Translations under genes and position numbers: made by a program
Source of the DNA: Homarus americanus
Taxonomy: Eukaryota; Arthropoda; Malacostraca; Decapoda; Nephropidae
Direction: 5' to 3'
Assembly: GCF_018991925.1 (NCBI RefSeq)
Contig: NW_024722158.1
Span: forward strand, 6,097,086-6,161,085
Length of the DNA stretch: 64,000 bases
In this document: in pieces, positions 36,641 to 50,337 of the stretch
Layout of the letters: every line of letters begins with the position of its first letter
How positions within the stretch are numbered: position 1 is the stretch's first letter
The notes under the pieces: model-generated
The model's input: the letters and a program-made list of their open reading frames with translations, nothing else
The model's database searches: none
What the model was told of the DNA's origin: nothing

Positions 36641-36839
36641 GGTGGGGGGGTGTATGGTACCGGTGGTGGTGGGTGTGTGGTACCGGTGGTGGTGAGTGTG
36701 TGGTACTGGTGGTGGTACTGGGGTGCGTGTCCCACCAGTAAGCCGGGAAGGGCAGGGTAGTGTTCAGCCCCCAGGATTTTATGACTCCATTACAGTGGTC
36801 AACCCGGCCTAAAGTCTTCATCTGTACACACACACACAC

Positions 36840-36903
<64 letters not shown>

Positions 36904-37153
36904 GGGTGCAGTGAGGACCCCTAGGTGTGAGCGGGCCAGAAGCGGGGAGGAATTTCACAAGTTATCATATCAGTCAGTCATTCAGTCGTCAGTCAGTCAG
37001 TAGAGGCATATATAGAGCCACCTTACGCAACTAAATATTTCCCCACGAGGTATAAGATAACGTATCTATTAACGGTAGAGTCTTAGAGCAATTTCGACGC
37101 CATTTTTAAGCCAGGTAAAGTATGTTTCTCGACTTTTTGTATATTTCTCCCTT

Positions 37154-37198
<45 letters not shown>

Positions 37199-37256
37199 TT
37201 GTTTATTTAGCATTATATTGTATGTATGTATGTATGTATGTATGTATGTTCGTGTG
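36640..37256. repeat. Cluster of microsatellites: GGT-rich, (CA)n, (GT)n, (TGTA)n
   Basis: GGTGGT with TACCGG words at 36640-36720, CA repeats at about 36827-36900, a GT array at about 37158-37196, and TGTA units at about 37222-37248. Confidence 0.9.
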
Positions 37257-37344
37257 CGTGTTGAGCTATGCCGCATCGTCTACTAATTACACTGGAAGAC
37301 TCATAAAACCTTTGCGTGATGCTCTTAATGATTTCATCCGTGCA

Positions 37345-37560
37345 CCTCACCTGGGGGAGGGAGGGTGAGAGGGGTAGGAGTGGGAGGGAGGGGCGAGCAG
37401 TGAGAGGGGTAAGGGAGGAGTGAGAGGGGGAAATGGAGGAATAAGAAGAGGAATAGTAGGAAGGGGGAAAGAGCGAGGAATGGGAGGGGGAAAAGGGCGA
37501 AGAATGGGAGGGGGAAAAGGGCGAGGAATGGGAGGGAGGAAAAGGGTCACTATACCAGAA
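37345..37560. repeat. Homopurine GGGAGGG/GGGAAA tract
   Basis: The plus strand is nearly all purine; units of about 30 bp (GGAATGGGAGGGGGAAAAGG) repeat several times. Minus-strand Pro/Phe/Ser frames are artefacts. Confidence 0.85.
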
Positions 37561-40350
37561 CCTAAATAGTGAGTAAAAGTCACCATATAAGTTTCTGGCA
37601 CAATAAAAAGTGCCACGGCAAGAAGGAACAACATGGCACTCGTTCATGGCAACAGAGGATGTGAATCATGGCCACTAAATACAAAACTAATACTTTACAA
37701 ATAATACATAAAAGGAATTAATGATAAAAGAGAGACATAGAGAGAATAAAGAATAATGAATAAAAAAAAATACTGGAACTTAAAAAAAAAACAGACTAAG
37801 GAAGTGAATATTTTATCAGTGATTCAAAAACTTCAGAAAAAATACAAAATTACAGAAAAAAATTACAAGGATTTATGATTTGAATTACGATTACTACCTA
37901 GACAAATTTCCTTATACGACAGTCACTTGTTTCACTGTTTGTAAATAATTATAGAGACCGTATCTATAGTTATTGTACATCTTTTATATAACTGAATTAT
38001 TCCTTTACATATGATTTGTTATAGGTAAAGGAGGATAATTTTGGAGGGGAATCGTAGTTGGAAGTGACGAAGAAAGACGATACCTGTGCTTTGAGATAAT
38101 TAACAGGTGTGTTTATGTTTTCCCAGGTATATTCAGTATAGTTTACATGGTACATACACTGACACAGACATATATACACACACTGGGATAATGATATATA
38201 AACCTTGGATGCAAGACAGTATAATGATGTAGCCAAATTATCGATACAATTATGGCTGACTTTAATTATGATAAAATATAGCAAGAAATATAGATAAATA
38301 CAGTAAGACATAACCAATATCACCGCCACGTTGGGTCTACATATACTGGCTGGTCACACAATGTCTGCCTCCTTTCTTCCTCCTCCTTCCCCTCTTCTTC
38401 CTCCTCCTCCTCCTCACATAAAAACAGTTTTATTTTCTAACTTTTATTAAAATTACAACAAAAAATCGTTCATTGACTTTGGAGAACAATGTCTTCATCA
38501 CCACTAATTTATGCAAAACGAGATACACAAAAAAAAAAATTCCTCAAATGACAAAGCTTAACCCTGGCTCTACCTGGATACCAACGGGAGGATGAACCAA
38601 GTATTTATCCTGGTCTAAATTATTATTCGAAGGGGGAAGGTTACTAATTTCCCTGGAATAATTTATACTCGGCCATATAACTGGGCCATAAAACTACACG
38701 GCTCCGTTCACATGATCATTTGGCTTATCACTAAAATGTTGCCCTCTCGGAGTCGCCTAAAAAAAAAATATATAAACATATCTCATTATCCCCTTGATCT
38801 TGGTATAAAATATATCAAAGGTGACAGGGAGGTAACGCGTGACGAGTATTACACATTCTGTTACAAGACTGGAAGGTTGACACAGCCGAGGAAGGGTGTA
38901 GATAGGGTGAATAAGTGGTAAATGAATTGATATGGCAGGGGGCTTTGAGCGTGTGTGTGTGTGTTGGGGCGGCGGCCGTGTGGGGCGGGGACTGAGACGC
39001 ACAGTTGCCGGATTCGTCTGTCTGTTAAAACACTCACAACAACACACTGCTATACCACCATTCCAGGCTTCCTCTAGCACCACTCGTGATTTCATCTCTG
39101 TTATTCTGGAATATCTTAATAGAATCTTGACGTTTAACCTAAAGAAAAAAAGGAACGAGGAGAATGGTGTTGATGAGTGGAAATATTGGGGGGTACTTTG
39201 TTAGCTGGAGTTGTCACAAACTGGTGGGCACAGACACGAGTTAATCCACAAACAGCGAACGTAAAACCTGGAAACAGCCATCAAATACTATATCACACCA
39301 CATACACACATGTTGCCGCCACCATTACCGTACCTTAAATTAATGATCACCATCCGACTGCCGAAACCCTTGAGGTGCTTCGATTCCTTAATTCATTGGT
39401 TTGCTTTACTGATTCACATGAAAATCACTTACCTATCTCCATTTTACCGACTGGATGGCAGAAAGAACATCATAAACGATTGGCCGTCATCTATAGTCTC
39501 ATTCATTATCTCAAATTACTTCTAAATATTTATAATTATTGGAAATTAATTAAGAGATTCGAAGCTTCATCAACGACCTCGCTGTTACAAAACTAAACTC
39601 GTCCACAACCAAACAAACAGTGAGTTTTAACATCTTCAAAGTCCATACGTGAAATATAGTTATCCACGATTTCTGTATTTGTTAAAACATTACATGTACA
39701 GGAGAACAAAGAACCCGAGGCCAGATACAGTACAATATCGTATCTTTCAGTTAACTATGTAAGTCGTTCTTCGTGTCTGAAGTCGTCCCTGTAGCTCTCC
39801 CACCCAGGACTCCCACTACTTCAGTCTTGATAAAATTATTGGTTTCCAATTTAAGGTCGGGCAGAGTTTAAACTTTGTCTAATGACTTGAGAATAACTAT
39901 TTCCAGTTCAGAACTAATCAGAGGTACTGTACAACTTAAGACACCCAGACCACCTGTTGTAGGTGGTAGTGTTGTAGGTGGTACTCGTAGTTGAAGGTAG
40001 CACTAGTGTTGCAGGTTGTGGCACTAGTACTGCTGGTGGTATTAGTGTTGCAAGTGGCCATAGTGTTTAAAGTGGCACTGAAAGAAACGGACATGGCCAC
40101 ACCGCAGCAGGAGGAGGTAAGTCAACAACCCACGTCAGTAGAGTTGTAAAGTATGGTGGTAGTGTGGCCCCTCCACACCTGAGCGCACCTGAGCGAGTAA
40201 TTACTTCACACTCTGGGATTAGGGAAGGTTATTACTGTTGCTGAGACCGCAAGGTGTGGCCAGCCATGAGTAGGGGAAGTGGCCACACGGGTGATACTAT
40301 GGGAAGTGGTCATAGGGGCTGATACTATGGGAGGTGGCCACAGGGGCTGA

Positions 40351-40396
<46 letters not shown>

Positions 40397-41240
40397 ACGT
40401 CATTTCTTCAAAATCAGAAATTCTAAAATAAGACATAACACATGACCTCTATATCAGCCGAAATTATATTACATGAGTTACATAAATATTTTATTATGAT
40501 AACGTGTGTCAGAATATATGACGTAAACATGCACACCATAAACATGTATATAGTCATGTGTATGCATATATATATAATCATGTGTATGTATACATGTGTG
40601 TGTGTGTGTGTTGCTCTTCCCTACATACACATTCTCATGCTCTCGCCTCTGTCAATAAGACCCAATTGTCGCCCCAGCCACTAATTTCACATCGAACGGT
40701 TCCGGTTGACGTCATGTGGTCTAGGACGTCGTATTACCGTACTGTAGATGACGTCACTAGTGTACGTCAAATCCGCGGGGGAAGAGGAATTGGTGGTGAT
40801 AGGGTCGTCTTATCCACAGGGGAAGAGGAATTGGTGGTAATTCTAAGTAAACTAATATTGTTATTCACTTTGTATAATTCTGGATAAATAAACTCCTCCA
40901 TTTTGGTTAAGAGAATGAATAATGTTGTCGTAAGAGCAAGGACCCAGCCGGCAGCCTCTCTCAGACACAGCAGGACTCACTAGGAGGTTGGTCTATCTCT
41001 CGTAGGGATTAGCACTTGACAATACTGTGTGTGGGGAAGGGGGAAGGGGGGGGGGGGGAAGGGGCTGGATCTTACCTTCTCACAAACATGTACTCAAAAC
41101 AGATGGTGACGGTGGTGACAATAGGGTATAGTGACGCATGATAATAACAGAAGAGGGTGACGATGGTGAAAACGGGGGATGGTGACGTATGGTGACAACA
41201 GGGGATGGTGACTCGGGACAATAGAGGGTCAATTGGGGTA
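37561..41240. other. Intergenic DNA, mostly unique
   Basis: No supported gene. It holds CTT/TCC triplets at about 38373-38413, a GT run near 38950-38964, a degenerate GTGTTGCAGGTGGTGGCACT-like repeat at about 39950-40070, (AG)n at 40352-40394 and a GT run at about 40594-40610. Several open frames of 60-110 codons on both strands show no domain. Confidence 0.5.
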
Positions 41241-41344
41241 ACATAGTCACCAGCCGCATATCTGCACCTTCATTAGGGTGACGGAGCTACAGCAGGCGGT
41301 GATGAGGGAGTGATCCAGCCCTGACGAGTCCCCAGGGGGCCTTA

Positions 41345-41490
41345 GAGCAGTGTGGCGGGCTGGGTACGTCAGGGCGGGGCGGGGCAGGGGCGGGGTGTGG
41401 CGGTAGGGTGTGACGGGGCAGGGTGGGGTGGGGTGTGACGGACGGGGGTGGGGTGTAACAGGGCGGGGCGGGGCGGGGCAGGGAGACAAT
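41345..41490. repeat. GGGGC-rich tract
   Basis: Tandem GGGGCGGGGC and GGGTGTGACGGGGCA words with many G4 runs on the plus strand. It has the capacity for G-quadruplexes. Minus-strand Pro-rich frames are artefacts. Confidence 0.8.
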
Positions 41491-41667
41491 GTGACGACGG
41501 GGTTGAATAAACTAACATAATAAGATAGGTTAAGTTGAATGACGGTGATTGCATGATAATACCTAAAAGTTATTGTGTTTTTTTGTTATTGGTGAGGTTT
41601 TTAATGCTGTTGTTTTTGTTATTGTTGCTTGTTATTATTGTTGTTGTCATTCCCTCATTATAACTCT

Positions 41668-42026
<359 letters not shown>

Positions 42027-42470
42027 GTTATTCAGAGAGTGACAGCGTTGATACCAGTGTAGAGTCGATGGAAGTAGATATAGGAAAGTACAGTAGATTT
42101 TGGAGTGACGTCAGTGCAGGTAAGTAGATTATTTAGTGACGTAATTACAGGTAAGTAGAATTTTTTATGTGACATCATACAGGTAAGTAGATTTTTAAGT
42201 AAAAATAATATGAATAGAGTGACGTAGATTCTAAGTCACAACACTGGAAATACGGCAAAGTAGATTTCAAAGTCAAAATAGTAGAAATAAAAGTACAAAA
42301 AGTTTTAAAAGTGAATAGACCACGAATACAGAACACGAATACGTAGATATTAACGTAACGATACAAAATACAAGAAAGCAGCACCAACCATCGCAAATTT
42401 GCATATTACCTAAGTCAGTCTATTGAGCCTATGATTAATTTTCGTTGAGTTAATTTTCAGTCTTATGTTC
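42027..42470. repeat. Degenerate GTAAGTAGATTTT-containing tandem words
   Basis: The words CAGGTAAGTAGA and GTGACGT recur with a spacing of about 30-35 bases between 42105 and 42235. No coding potential. Confidence 0.55.
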
Positions 42471-42473
<3 letters not shown>

Positions 42474-42516
<43 letters not shown>

Positions 42517-43160
42517 CAAACAACGCCCTGGATGACAGACACACAAACACTCAGACAGAGAAGCAGACCCCTGTGAGAAGTGACCAGTCAACACTGCCAG
42601 ATGGACCGTCATATTTACAGTAGCTTAAGGGCTAGAGGGGAACGTCTGTCTGTCTGTCTGTCTGTCTATTTCCCTATCCCGCCACCGCCCTTCTTCCCCC
42701 ACTTTCCCGGTACCTCTCCTCTTCCCCTCTCTACACAACCTCTCTTCCCATCCCTCTCCCCTACACACCCCTTCCCCTATTCCCCCTTCCTACGCACCCC
42801 CCTCCTCTATTTCCTAGCCCCTAGCCCCTCTCCCCTTCTTACGTACACCCTCTCCTATTCCCCCATCCTACACACCCCTTCCCCCCTTCTTACACCCCCT
42901 CCTCTCTACCCCGACTCTTCTCCCCCCCTCCCTACACACCCCATCTCCTATTCCCCCTCCCATCTCCCCCCTCCCATCTCCCCTCCCTCCCCACCGTTCC
43001 ACCCCATCCTGCCTCTATCTTGTAGCCCAATTTGGACCCTCGGCCATATAGCTATTGGGGTGATTTCATTTCGGTGTCAGTGGCGAGGAAGCAATTATGA
43101 CTTTATTCGGCTTATCACAAGATCGGCCCAGCTAAGACTCGCCCGCGGCAACTGTTTGAT

Positions 43161-43235
<75 letters not shown>
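42474..43235. repeat. (TATC)n, pyrimidine tract and (CA)n cluster
   Basis: TATC tetranucleotides at 42474-42515, CTGT units at about 42643-42667, a C/T-rich tract with CCTACACACCCC-like units at 42670-43010, and a CA array at 43162-43235. The 221-codon open frame across this is low-complexity Ser/Pro/Leu/His-Thr and is not a gene. Confidence 0.88.
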
Positions 43236-43240
<5 letters not shown>

Positions 43241-43289
43241 CTTAAAACGCAATTGTTATTTTTACCTAACCTAACCTTCAACTAGCTCA

Positions 43290-43570
43290 GCCACTGACTA
43301 AGGTAGGAAGAGGAGGAAGAAGAAGAGGAAGAGGAGGATGAATAGGAGAAGGAAGAAGAAGAGGAGGAGGAAGGGAGTAGGAGGTGGAAGAGTAGAAGGA
43401 GGAGGAAGAAGAAGAGGAGTAGGAGAAAGAGGAGGAAGAGGAAGAAGGGGATAAGCAGAAGGATGAGGAAAAGGAGTAGGAAGAAGACGAGGAGGGGGAG
43501 GAGGAGGAGCAAGAAAAGAAGGAAGAGGAGAAACAAGAAGAGAAAGAGGAGGAAGAGAAGGAGGAGGAAG
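43290..43570. repeat. Homopurine GGAAGA tract, about 280 bases
   Basis: The plus strand is almost pure A/G (GGAGGAAGAAGAAGAGG-like). This is one of the longest uninterrupted purine tracts in the window. Minus-strand Leu/Ser/Phe frames are artefacts. Confidence 0.9.
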
Positions 43571-44235
43571 CATCAAACCCGTGCCGCTGGTAATAACGCA
43601 GCGGGTAGAGACTAACGCGGGGAGAGGCGTGAATCCGTGTGCTCAAGGGGAGGAGAGTCGGCGCCCTGTGTTCCCGCCCACCACCTCCCGCACCATAACC
43701 CTCCGAACCTTTATCTTTCGTCTTCGTCTGCCTCTCCTGCACCGTCCCCTACACCCTCTATAACTTCCTGATGGTGGCGCCTATACCATCCCCCATCCCT
43801 CCTCCCCAAGTCCTGGAGGTTGGTTAAGCTAGACTATAGTTACGAAACACTGAAAAAAAAAAACATTCAAATGCTAGTTTAGTCAATCACGATCACCCAA
43901 CGAGGATATGACATCGTTCAGCAGCAGTATTTAGGTGGGAACTGAACGAAGTGGGAAGCCGTAGCGATAAGAGATAAGAGTCGTGTTTCCCTGATAGCTA
44001 CAATATCTCTATAATAAGGCTGGCTCACTGCCTGATTACATACAGCTTATAAACGTCGCTCCCCCCAACCCCCCCACTCGTCCAGGCCGCTCTCAGGTGC
44101 CAAGCCGAACCCCCTCCCCGCCATTGTCCTGAATTTTAGCCGATTTCTGAACTCTGAAGGTTATTTCTGTACAGGTATCTCGATGTTATCTCAGGTGTGA
44201 TTAACTCCAGCTTCAACATCCTCCTCTGTGACCCT
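43571..44235. other. Intergenic DNA, nothing recognised
   Basis: Mixed composition. No repeats longer than a few units and no supported coding sequence. Confidence 0.45.
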
Positions 44236-44238
44236 TCA

Positions 44239-44531
44239 GGTGTGTTACTGTTCTCAGGTGTGATACTGTTCTCAGGTGTGTTATTGTTATCAGGTGTGTT
44301 GTTATCAGGTGTGTTACTGTTCTCAGGTGTGTTACTGTTCTCAGGTGTGATACTGTTCTCAGGTGTGTTACTGTTCTCAGGTGTGATACTGTTCTCAGGT
44401 GTGATACTGTTCTCAGGTGTGTTACTGTTCTCAGGTGTGTTACTGTTCTCAGGTGTGTTACTGTTCTCAGGTGTGTTACTGTTCTCAGGTGTGTTACTGT
44501 TCTCAGGTGTGTTACTGTTCTCAGGTGTGTT
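44239..44531. repeat. 18-bp minisatellite, about 16 copies
   Basis: The unit is GGTGTGTTACTGTTCTCA, with occasional GATACTG or shortened variants. Since 18 is a multiple of three, frames on both strands stay open and read as perfect hexapeptide repeats (GVLLFS on plus, NTPENS on minus). The absence of splice signals or a sensible start argues against a gene. Confidence 0.94.
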
Positions 44532-44589
44532 ATCGTTCATCAAAACTCTTATGTTACCTAAGACAGTTTTACGGTACTAATAAAATATT

Positions 44590-45012
44590 GAGCTTTGTGT
44601 GTGTGTGTGTGTGTGTTGACGTGTATGTATACATGTTAATACGTGTATATATGTGTATACTGTAGTAGTAGTAGTAGTACACCGAACCCGTCACTCCCAC
44701 AAATTAACATAAAAAAACATACCACAAAAAAAAACCCTCAAACGTACAAACAAACACGATCTAAACACAGGACAAACATATAGGCTCCACGAAGACTACA
44801 GTAATCAGAAACAAACACCACTAATATTTCTTCCTTGTGTTGTCTAAGTACACAGCCTCTACACGTACACACACACATGCTGAACCTACACGTACACACA
44901 CATACGCTGAACCTACACGTACACACACACATACGCTGAACCTACACGTACACACACACACACTCAGAACCTACACATACACACACACACACACATACGC
45001 TGAACCTACACG
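44590..45012. repeat. GT run and approximately 29-bp ACACACATACGCTGAACCT minisatellite
   Basis: A GT run at about 44597-44616, a GTA run at about 44661-44678, then five units of CTACACGTACACACACA plus TACGCTGAAC between about 44858 and 45012. Confidence 0.85.
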
Positions 45013-45149
45013 TACACACCTCAGTTTATTACACCTGTTAATTAAACCAATCCACGAAGTCTAACTGGACAGACGGATATACAAACATCAGTATATACAA
45101 ATAACAATGATTTTTTTCCATTGAAGATTAACTCACCTAACTTAACCTA

Positions 45150-46200
<1,051 letters not shown>

Positions 46201-46260
46201 TTAGGTTTGGTTAGGTTAGGTTAGGTTTGGTTAGGTTAGGTTAGGTTAGGTTAGGTTAGG
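46201..46260. repeat. Interstitial TTAGG array, 12 units
   Basis: TTAGG with two TTTGG variants, 60 bases in one orientation. Confidence 0.9.
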
Positions 46261-46510
46261 GGTCTCAATCATAACACAACTAAATTAAACCTCCAATAGC
46301 ATGAATAAACCACAATAAGGAGGAAAGAATCTTGGGTTTAAATAACGTGTGGGTGTTTTAATGTTACGTGTGGCTGGGCATCTTTAAACAGCACGTTGTT
46401 GAGTGTACTTGTAAAACTGGTGTATTGACCCGAGGTTTTATTTTGATGGCGGTCATAACATTATGTCAGTCGTGCTAAGTATAGAAGAGGAAGTGGTGGC
46501 AGCTTCAGGA

Positions 46511-46512
<2 letters not shown>

Positions 46513-46558
<46 letters not shown>

Positions 46559-46600
46559 TGAGTGTGTGTGTGTCTGAGTGTGTGTGTGTGTGAGTGTTTA
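46513..46600. repeat. (GT)n with GTCTGA interruptions
   Basis: About 22 perfect GT units followed by GT runs separated by CTGA. Confidence 0.93.
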
Positions 46601-46990
46601 TATGTGTGTTTACGGGAGTATGTTACTTCCCTCAGGCTGTTGCTACCACACTAATTAACTCTTTGTAATTTATCTTATGTTTTAATCCATTTAGTACCGC
46701 CGCTACAGATCATAAACCAAGCAGAGAGACGGCCCTAAAAACAGCCTGACTTGTGTACTGTAAGACTTGGCTTCCTTACGAGACATTAATTTATTTTATT
46801 ATTATTATTTTTTTTTTACGGTGGCAAATTTTGGTGTGTTATTTGTTTAGTTTAATGTAGAGAATTGTTTTTGTCTTTAACACACAAACCTAATCAAACC
46901 TAAGCTAACCTAACCTAATCTACATAACCTATATCACCACAGGACGAGGTTTATATATATATTCATAAATATGTGTAAATTAGAGGCACA

Positions 46991-47333
46991 TTGAGATACG
47001 ATGAGAGACAATGAGACACAGTGAGAGACAATGGGACATAGTGAGAGACAATGGGACATAGTGAGAGACAATGGGACACAGTGAGAGACAATGGGACATA
47101 GTGAGAGACAATGGGACACAGTGAGAGGCAATGGGACATAGTGAGAGACAATGAGGCACAGTGAGAGACAGTGGGACACAGTGAGAGACAATGGGACACA
47201 GTGAGAGACAATGGGACATAGTGAGAGACAATGAGACACAGTGAGAGACAATGGGACATAGTGAGAGACAATGGGACACAGTGAGAGACAATGAGACACA
47301 GTGAGAGACAATGAGACACAGTGAGAGACAATA
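46991..47333. repeat. 20-bp minisatellite, about 17 copies
   Basis: The unit is GTGAGAGACAATGGGACATA, with alternations of GGGACATA, GGGACACA and GAGACACA that form no simple higher-order pattern. Minus-strand frames (SLTVSHC/LSLCPIV repeats) stay open in all three frames and are artefacts. Confidence 0.93.
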
Positions 47334-47399
47334 ACAACATTTATCATCTCTTCCACAACCTTACTGATACCTTCCACACACACACACACACACACACAC

Positions 47400-47600
47400 A
47401 CATGGTTATTATGAGTGGGACAATGAAGGAAGGAGAGGGCTGAGGTGATTGTCTGAGAGGGATGGTGAGAGGAAAAAGTGAGAAGGAGAGAAGCAGGAAG
47501 GGATAGTGAGAGGAGAGACAAGGAAGGTATATGGACGGAGGGAATGAAGGAGGGTAGGAAGGAAGGAAGGAGGGAGAGAACTGAGAGAAGGATGAGAGAG
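47400..47600. repeat. Purine-rich GGAAGGA tract
   Basis: Plus strand mostly A/G with GGAGAGAAG-like units, after a CA run at about 47378-47402. Confidence 0.75.
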
Positions 47601-47734
47601 AGTAGTCATGGTTTACAACAAGGGTGATCCACAACCAGCCCTCAGACACACCAACGCCATATTTTATAACACACCCCGAAGAACCTGTTTGGGTGACCAG
47701 TAATACATCATAGTTTAGGTGGACGGCGAGGTGT

Positions 47735-47738
<4 letters not shown>

Positions 47739-47818
<80 letters not shown>

Positions 47819-48027
47819 CATGACCAATAAAGTGTATTGGTATTATAGATGGTATTAGGTATAAGACAATAGTGGCATCATTATATTGGTACCACATATA
47901 GTATTAGGTAAGAGCACTGGTATCACACACAACTAGACGAGGTATTATTGGTAACATTGGTACCATTACATTGGAACGACAGAAAATATTCAAGACTTAT
48001 TTAAGATTTCACACACACACACACGCT

Positions 48028-48086
<59 letters not shown>

Positions 48087-48241
48087 CTAAGAGAAAAAAA
48101 AGATGAGACGGAACGAACCATTTTGGAATATTTCCCCCAAACAACAATATTTGTCGAGTAATATAAATGTCTTTGCTCAAGTGTGTACTGATGATAAATG
48201 ATCAAAAACCTGCAACAATGTGTACAAACAGCGTGGGAACA

Positions 48242-48296
<55 letters not shown>

Positions 48297-48378
48297 ATAT
48301 ATATGTGTGTGTGTGTGTGTAGGCAGGTAGCAAGGTATGTGTGTGTGCATATTTGTGTGTGAGTGTAAGCAGAAGACC

Positions 48379-48465
<87 letters not shown>

Positions 48466-48484
48466 CAGGTGTGTGTATATGAGC

Positions 48485-48578
<94 letters not shown>

Positions 48579-48697
48579 CATTAGTAGAGCCACACGTGTC
48601 TGCTGTTCTCTGCTGTATGGAGACAACGTGCTGTGCTGTAACACTGTCATCACACACTCTACCACTTTCTCTCTCTCTCTCTCTATAAACCACTTCT

Positions 48698-48731
<34 letters not shown>

Positions 48732-48845
48732 ATATTTACATATATCTCCATAAACACACCTACTGTATATACCTGGTACAAACCCACATGTGTACAGCAT
48801 ATGCAGGTGAATCTATATACTGTACACCCGCATCTATATACCTGT

Positions 48846-48917
<72 letters not shown>
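47739..48917. repeat. Dense dinucleotide cluster: AG, CA, AG, GT, GT, CT, CA, CA
   Basis: (AG)n 47739-47815, (CA)n about 48010-48085, (AG)n about 48244-48295, (GT)n about 48381-48462 and 48488-48577, (CT)n about 48668-48684, (CA)n about 48700-48729 and 48847-48917. More than 40 percent of this 1.2 kb is dinucleotide repeat. No gene. Confidence 0.93.
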
Positions 48918-48922
<5 letters not shown>

Positions 48923-49740
48923 TCACCACCTACTACTACTAGATAATTATACAGTGAGTTTATGCCCCCAAAGGCCTTAGAGGCAGTTTGGATATAGCAT
49001 ACTGAAGACTCTGACTCCACCATTGCTCTCTTCCCCAGGCGTAAAGTTAACTTCCCATTCCGCAGCAGGGTCGACCAAGAGGCCCTCTACCCATGATGTA
49101 ACTTAACCCTAAATGAGTTTTAACACTAAGAAACTGTGATTATTACGAAGCAACGTCTGTTTATCTTCTAAGCTGTGGGTGAACTGGGAGAAAAAAAAAC
49201 ATTTATACCATAGTTACACCTAATAATCTTCTTCTCTTTGTTATTTTTTTATTATAATCTTATCTTCATTCATATACATTCCCTCTATACATACAGGCTA
49301 TGTATATGTATAAATTGCATTGTTTCTTTAGTATGTTATGTTGTTGCTGAAATAAGATGTTTACTATTACTTTTATTGTCATTTATATTATTAGCATAGT
49401 GTGGGAGAGAGGAGGAGGAGGAAGGAGACGCGATGGAGAAGGGAGAGAGGAGGGAGGGAGGGGGAGGGAGAGGGAGGTAGTGGAGAAGGGGGAGTGAATA
49501 TGGGGTAGAGAGGAAAGAGGGGGAGGAAAGGGAGGTAGTGGAGATGAGGAAGAGAGGGAGAGAGGAGAGGGAAGAAGAAGCAGGGAGGAGAGGGAGAAGT
49601 AAGAGACATGTGTAGGGGGGTGGGGAGGGGAAATGTCTCGTGTGATTTACTACAAGTCACTAGATAACATGAAGGTCTCATTTGCATTCTTGCCTCGTTC
49701 AACCACCCTTCCTCTCTCTCTCTCTCTCTCTCTCTCTCCA
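48918..49740. other. Intergenic DNA with a homopurine tract
   Basis: Unique-looking DNA to about 49400, a GGGAGGGAGAG purine tract at about 49400-49600 and (CT)n at about 49710-49738. No supported gene. Confidence 0.6.
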
Positions 49741-50023
49741 CACACACGTTAGCTCAGGATGGACATGTTCACTACCACGTATTTCACAACCCAAACCCAC
49801 GAGCCCAAACAACAAGTATTTTGTAACATATTATTAACACTACAGTATGAGATGTGCAGGAGGCGACGATGAGAGAATGGTTGGGTCACGGTTAGGTTAG
49901 GTTCCTCACTACCCTGGCCCAAACGTCCTGCATTAGGGGTGATAGGCAGAGGTGAGCCGGTGTCTTTTCACCTGTCTGCTGGACACCTTCGCTTATTGAA
50001 GTAACAAAAACCGCATTAATGAA

Positions 50024-50219
<196 letters not shown>

Positions 50220-50337
50220 CTTTTTTTTTTTAACAGTGGCCTCCAGCCTCCCCCAATAGCCACACCTTCGCCACCATTTAATTACCTTAATATTAAATAT
50301 CCTAATACATAAGTAGCTATCCTATCTGTGTTAAATT

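Noticed and set aside
40010..40113. Exon-like segment between GTGTTGCAG and GAGGAG|GTAAGT encoding a hydrophobic stretch and KETDMATPQQEE
   Set aside because: The hydrophobic part comes from a degenerate GTGGTGGCACTAGT repeat, and no neighbouring exon of matching phase was found. It is worth only a transcript check.
42580..43245. 221-codon plus-strand frame
   Set aside because: Made of CTGT, C/T-rich and CA repeats; composition is Ser/Pro/Leu then His-Thr.
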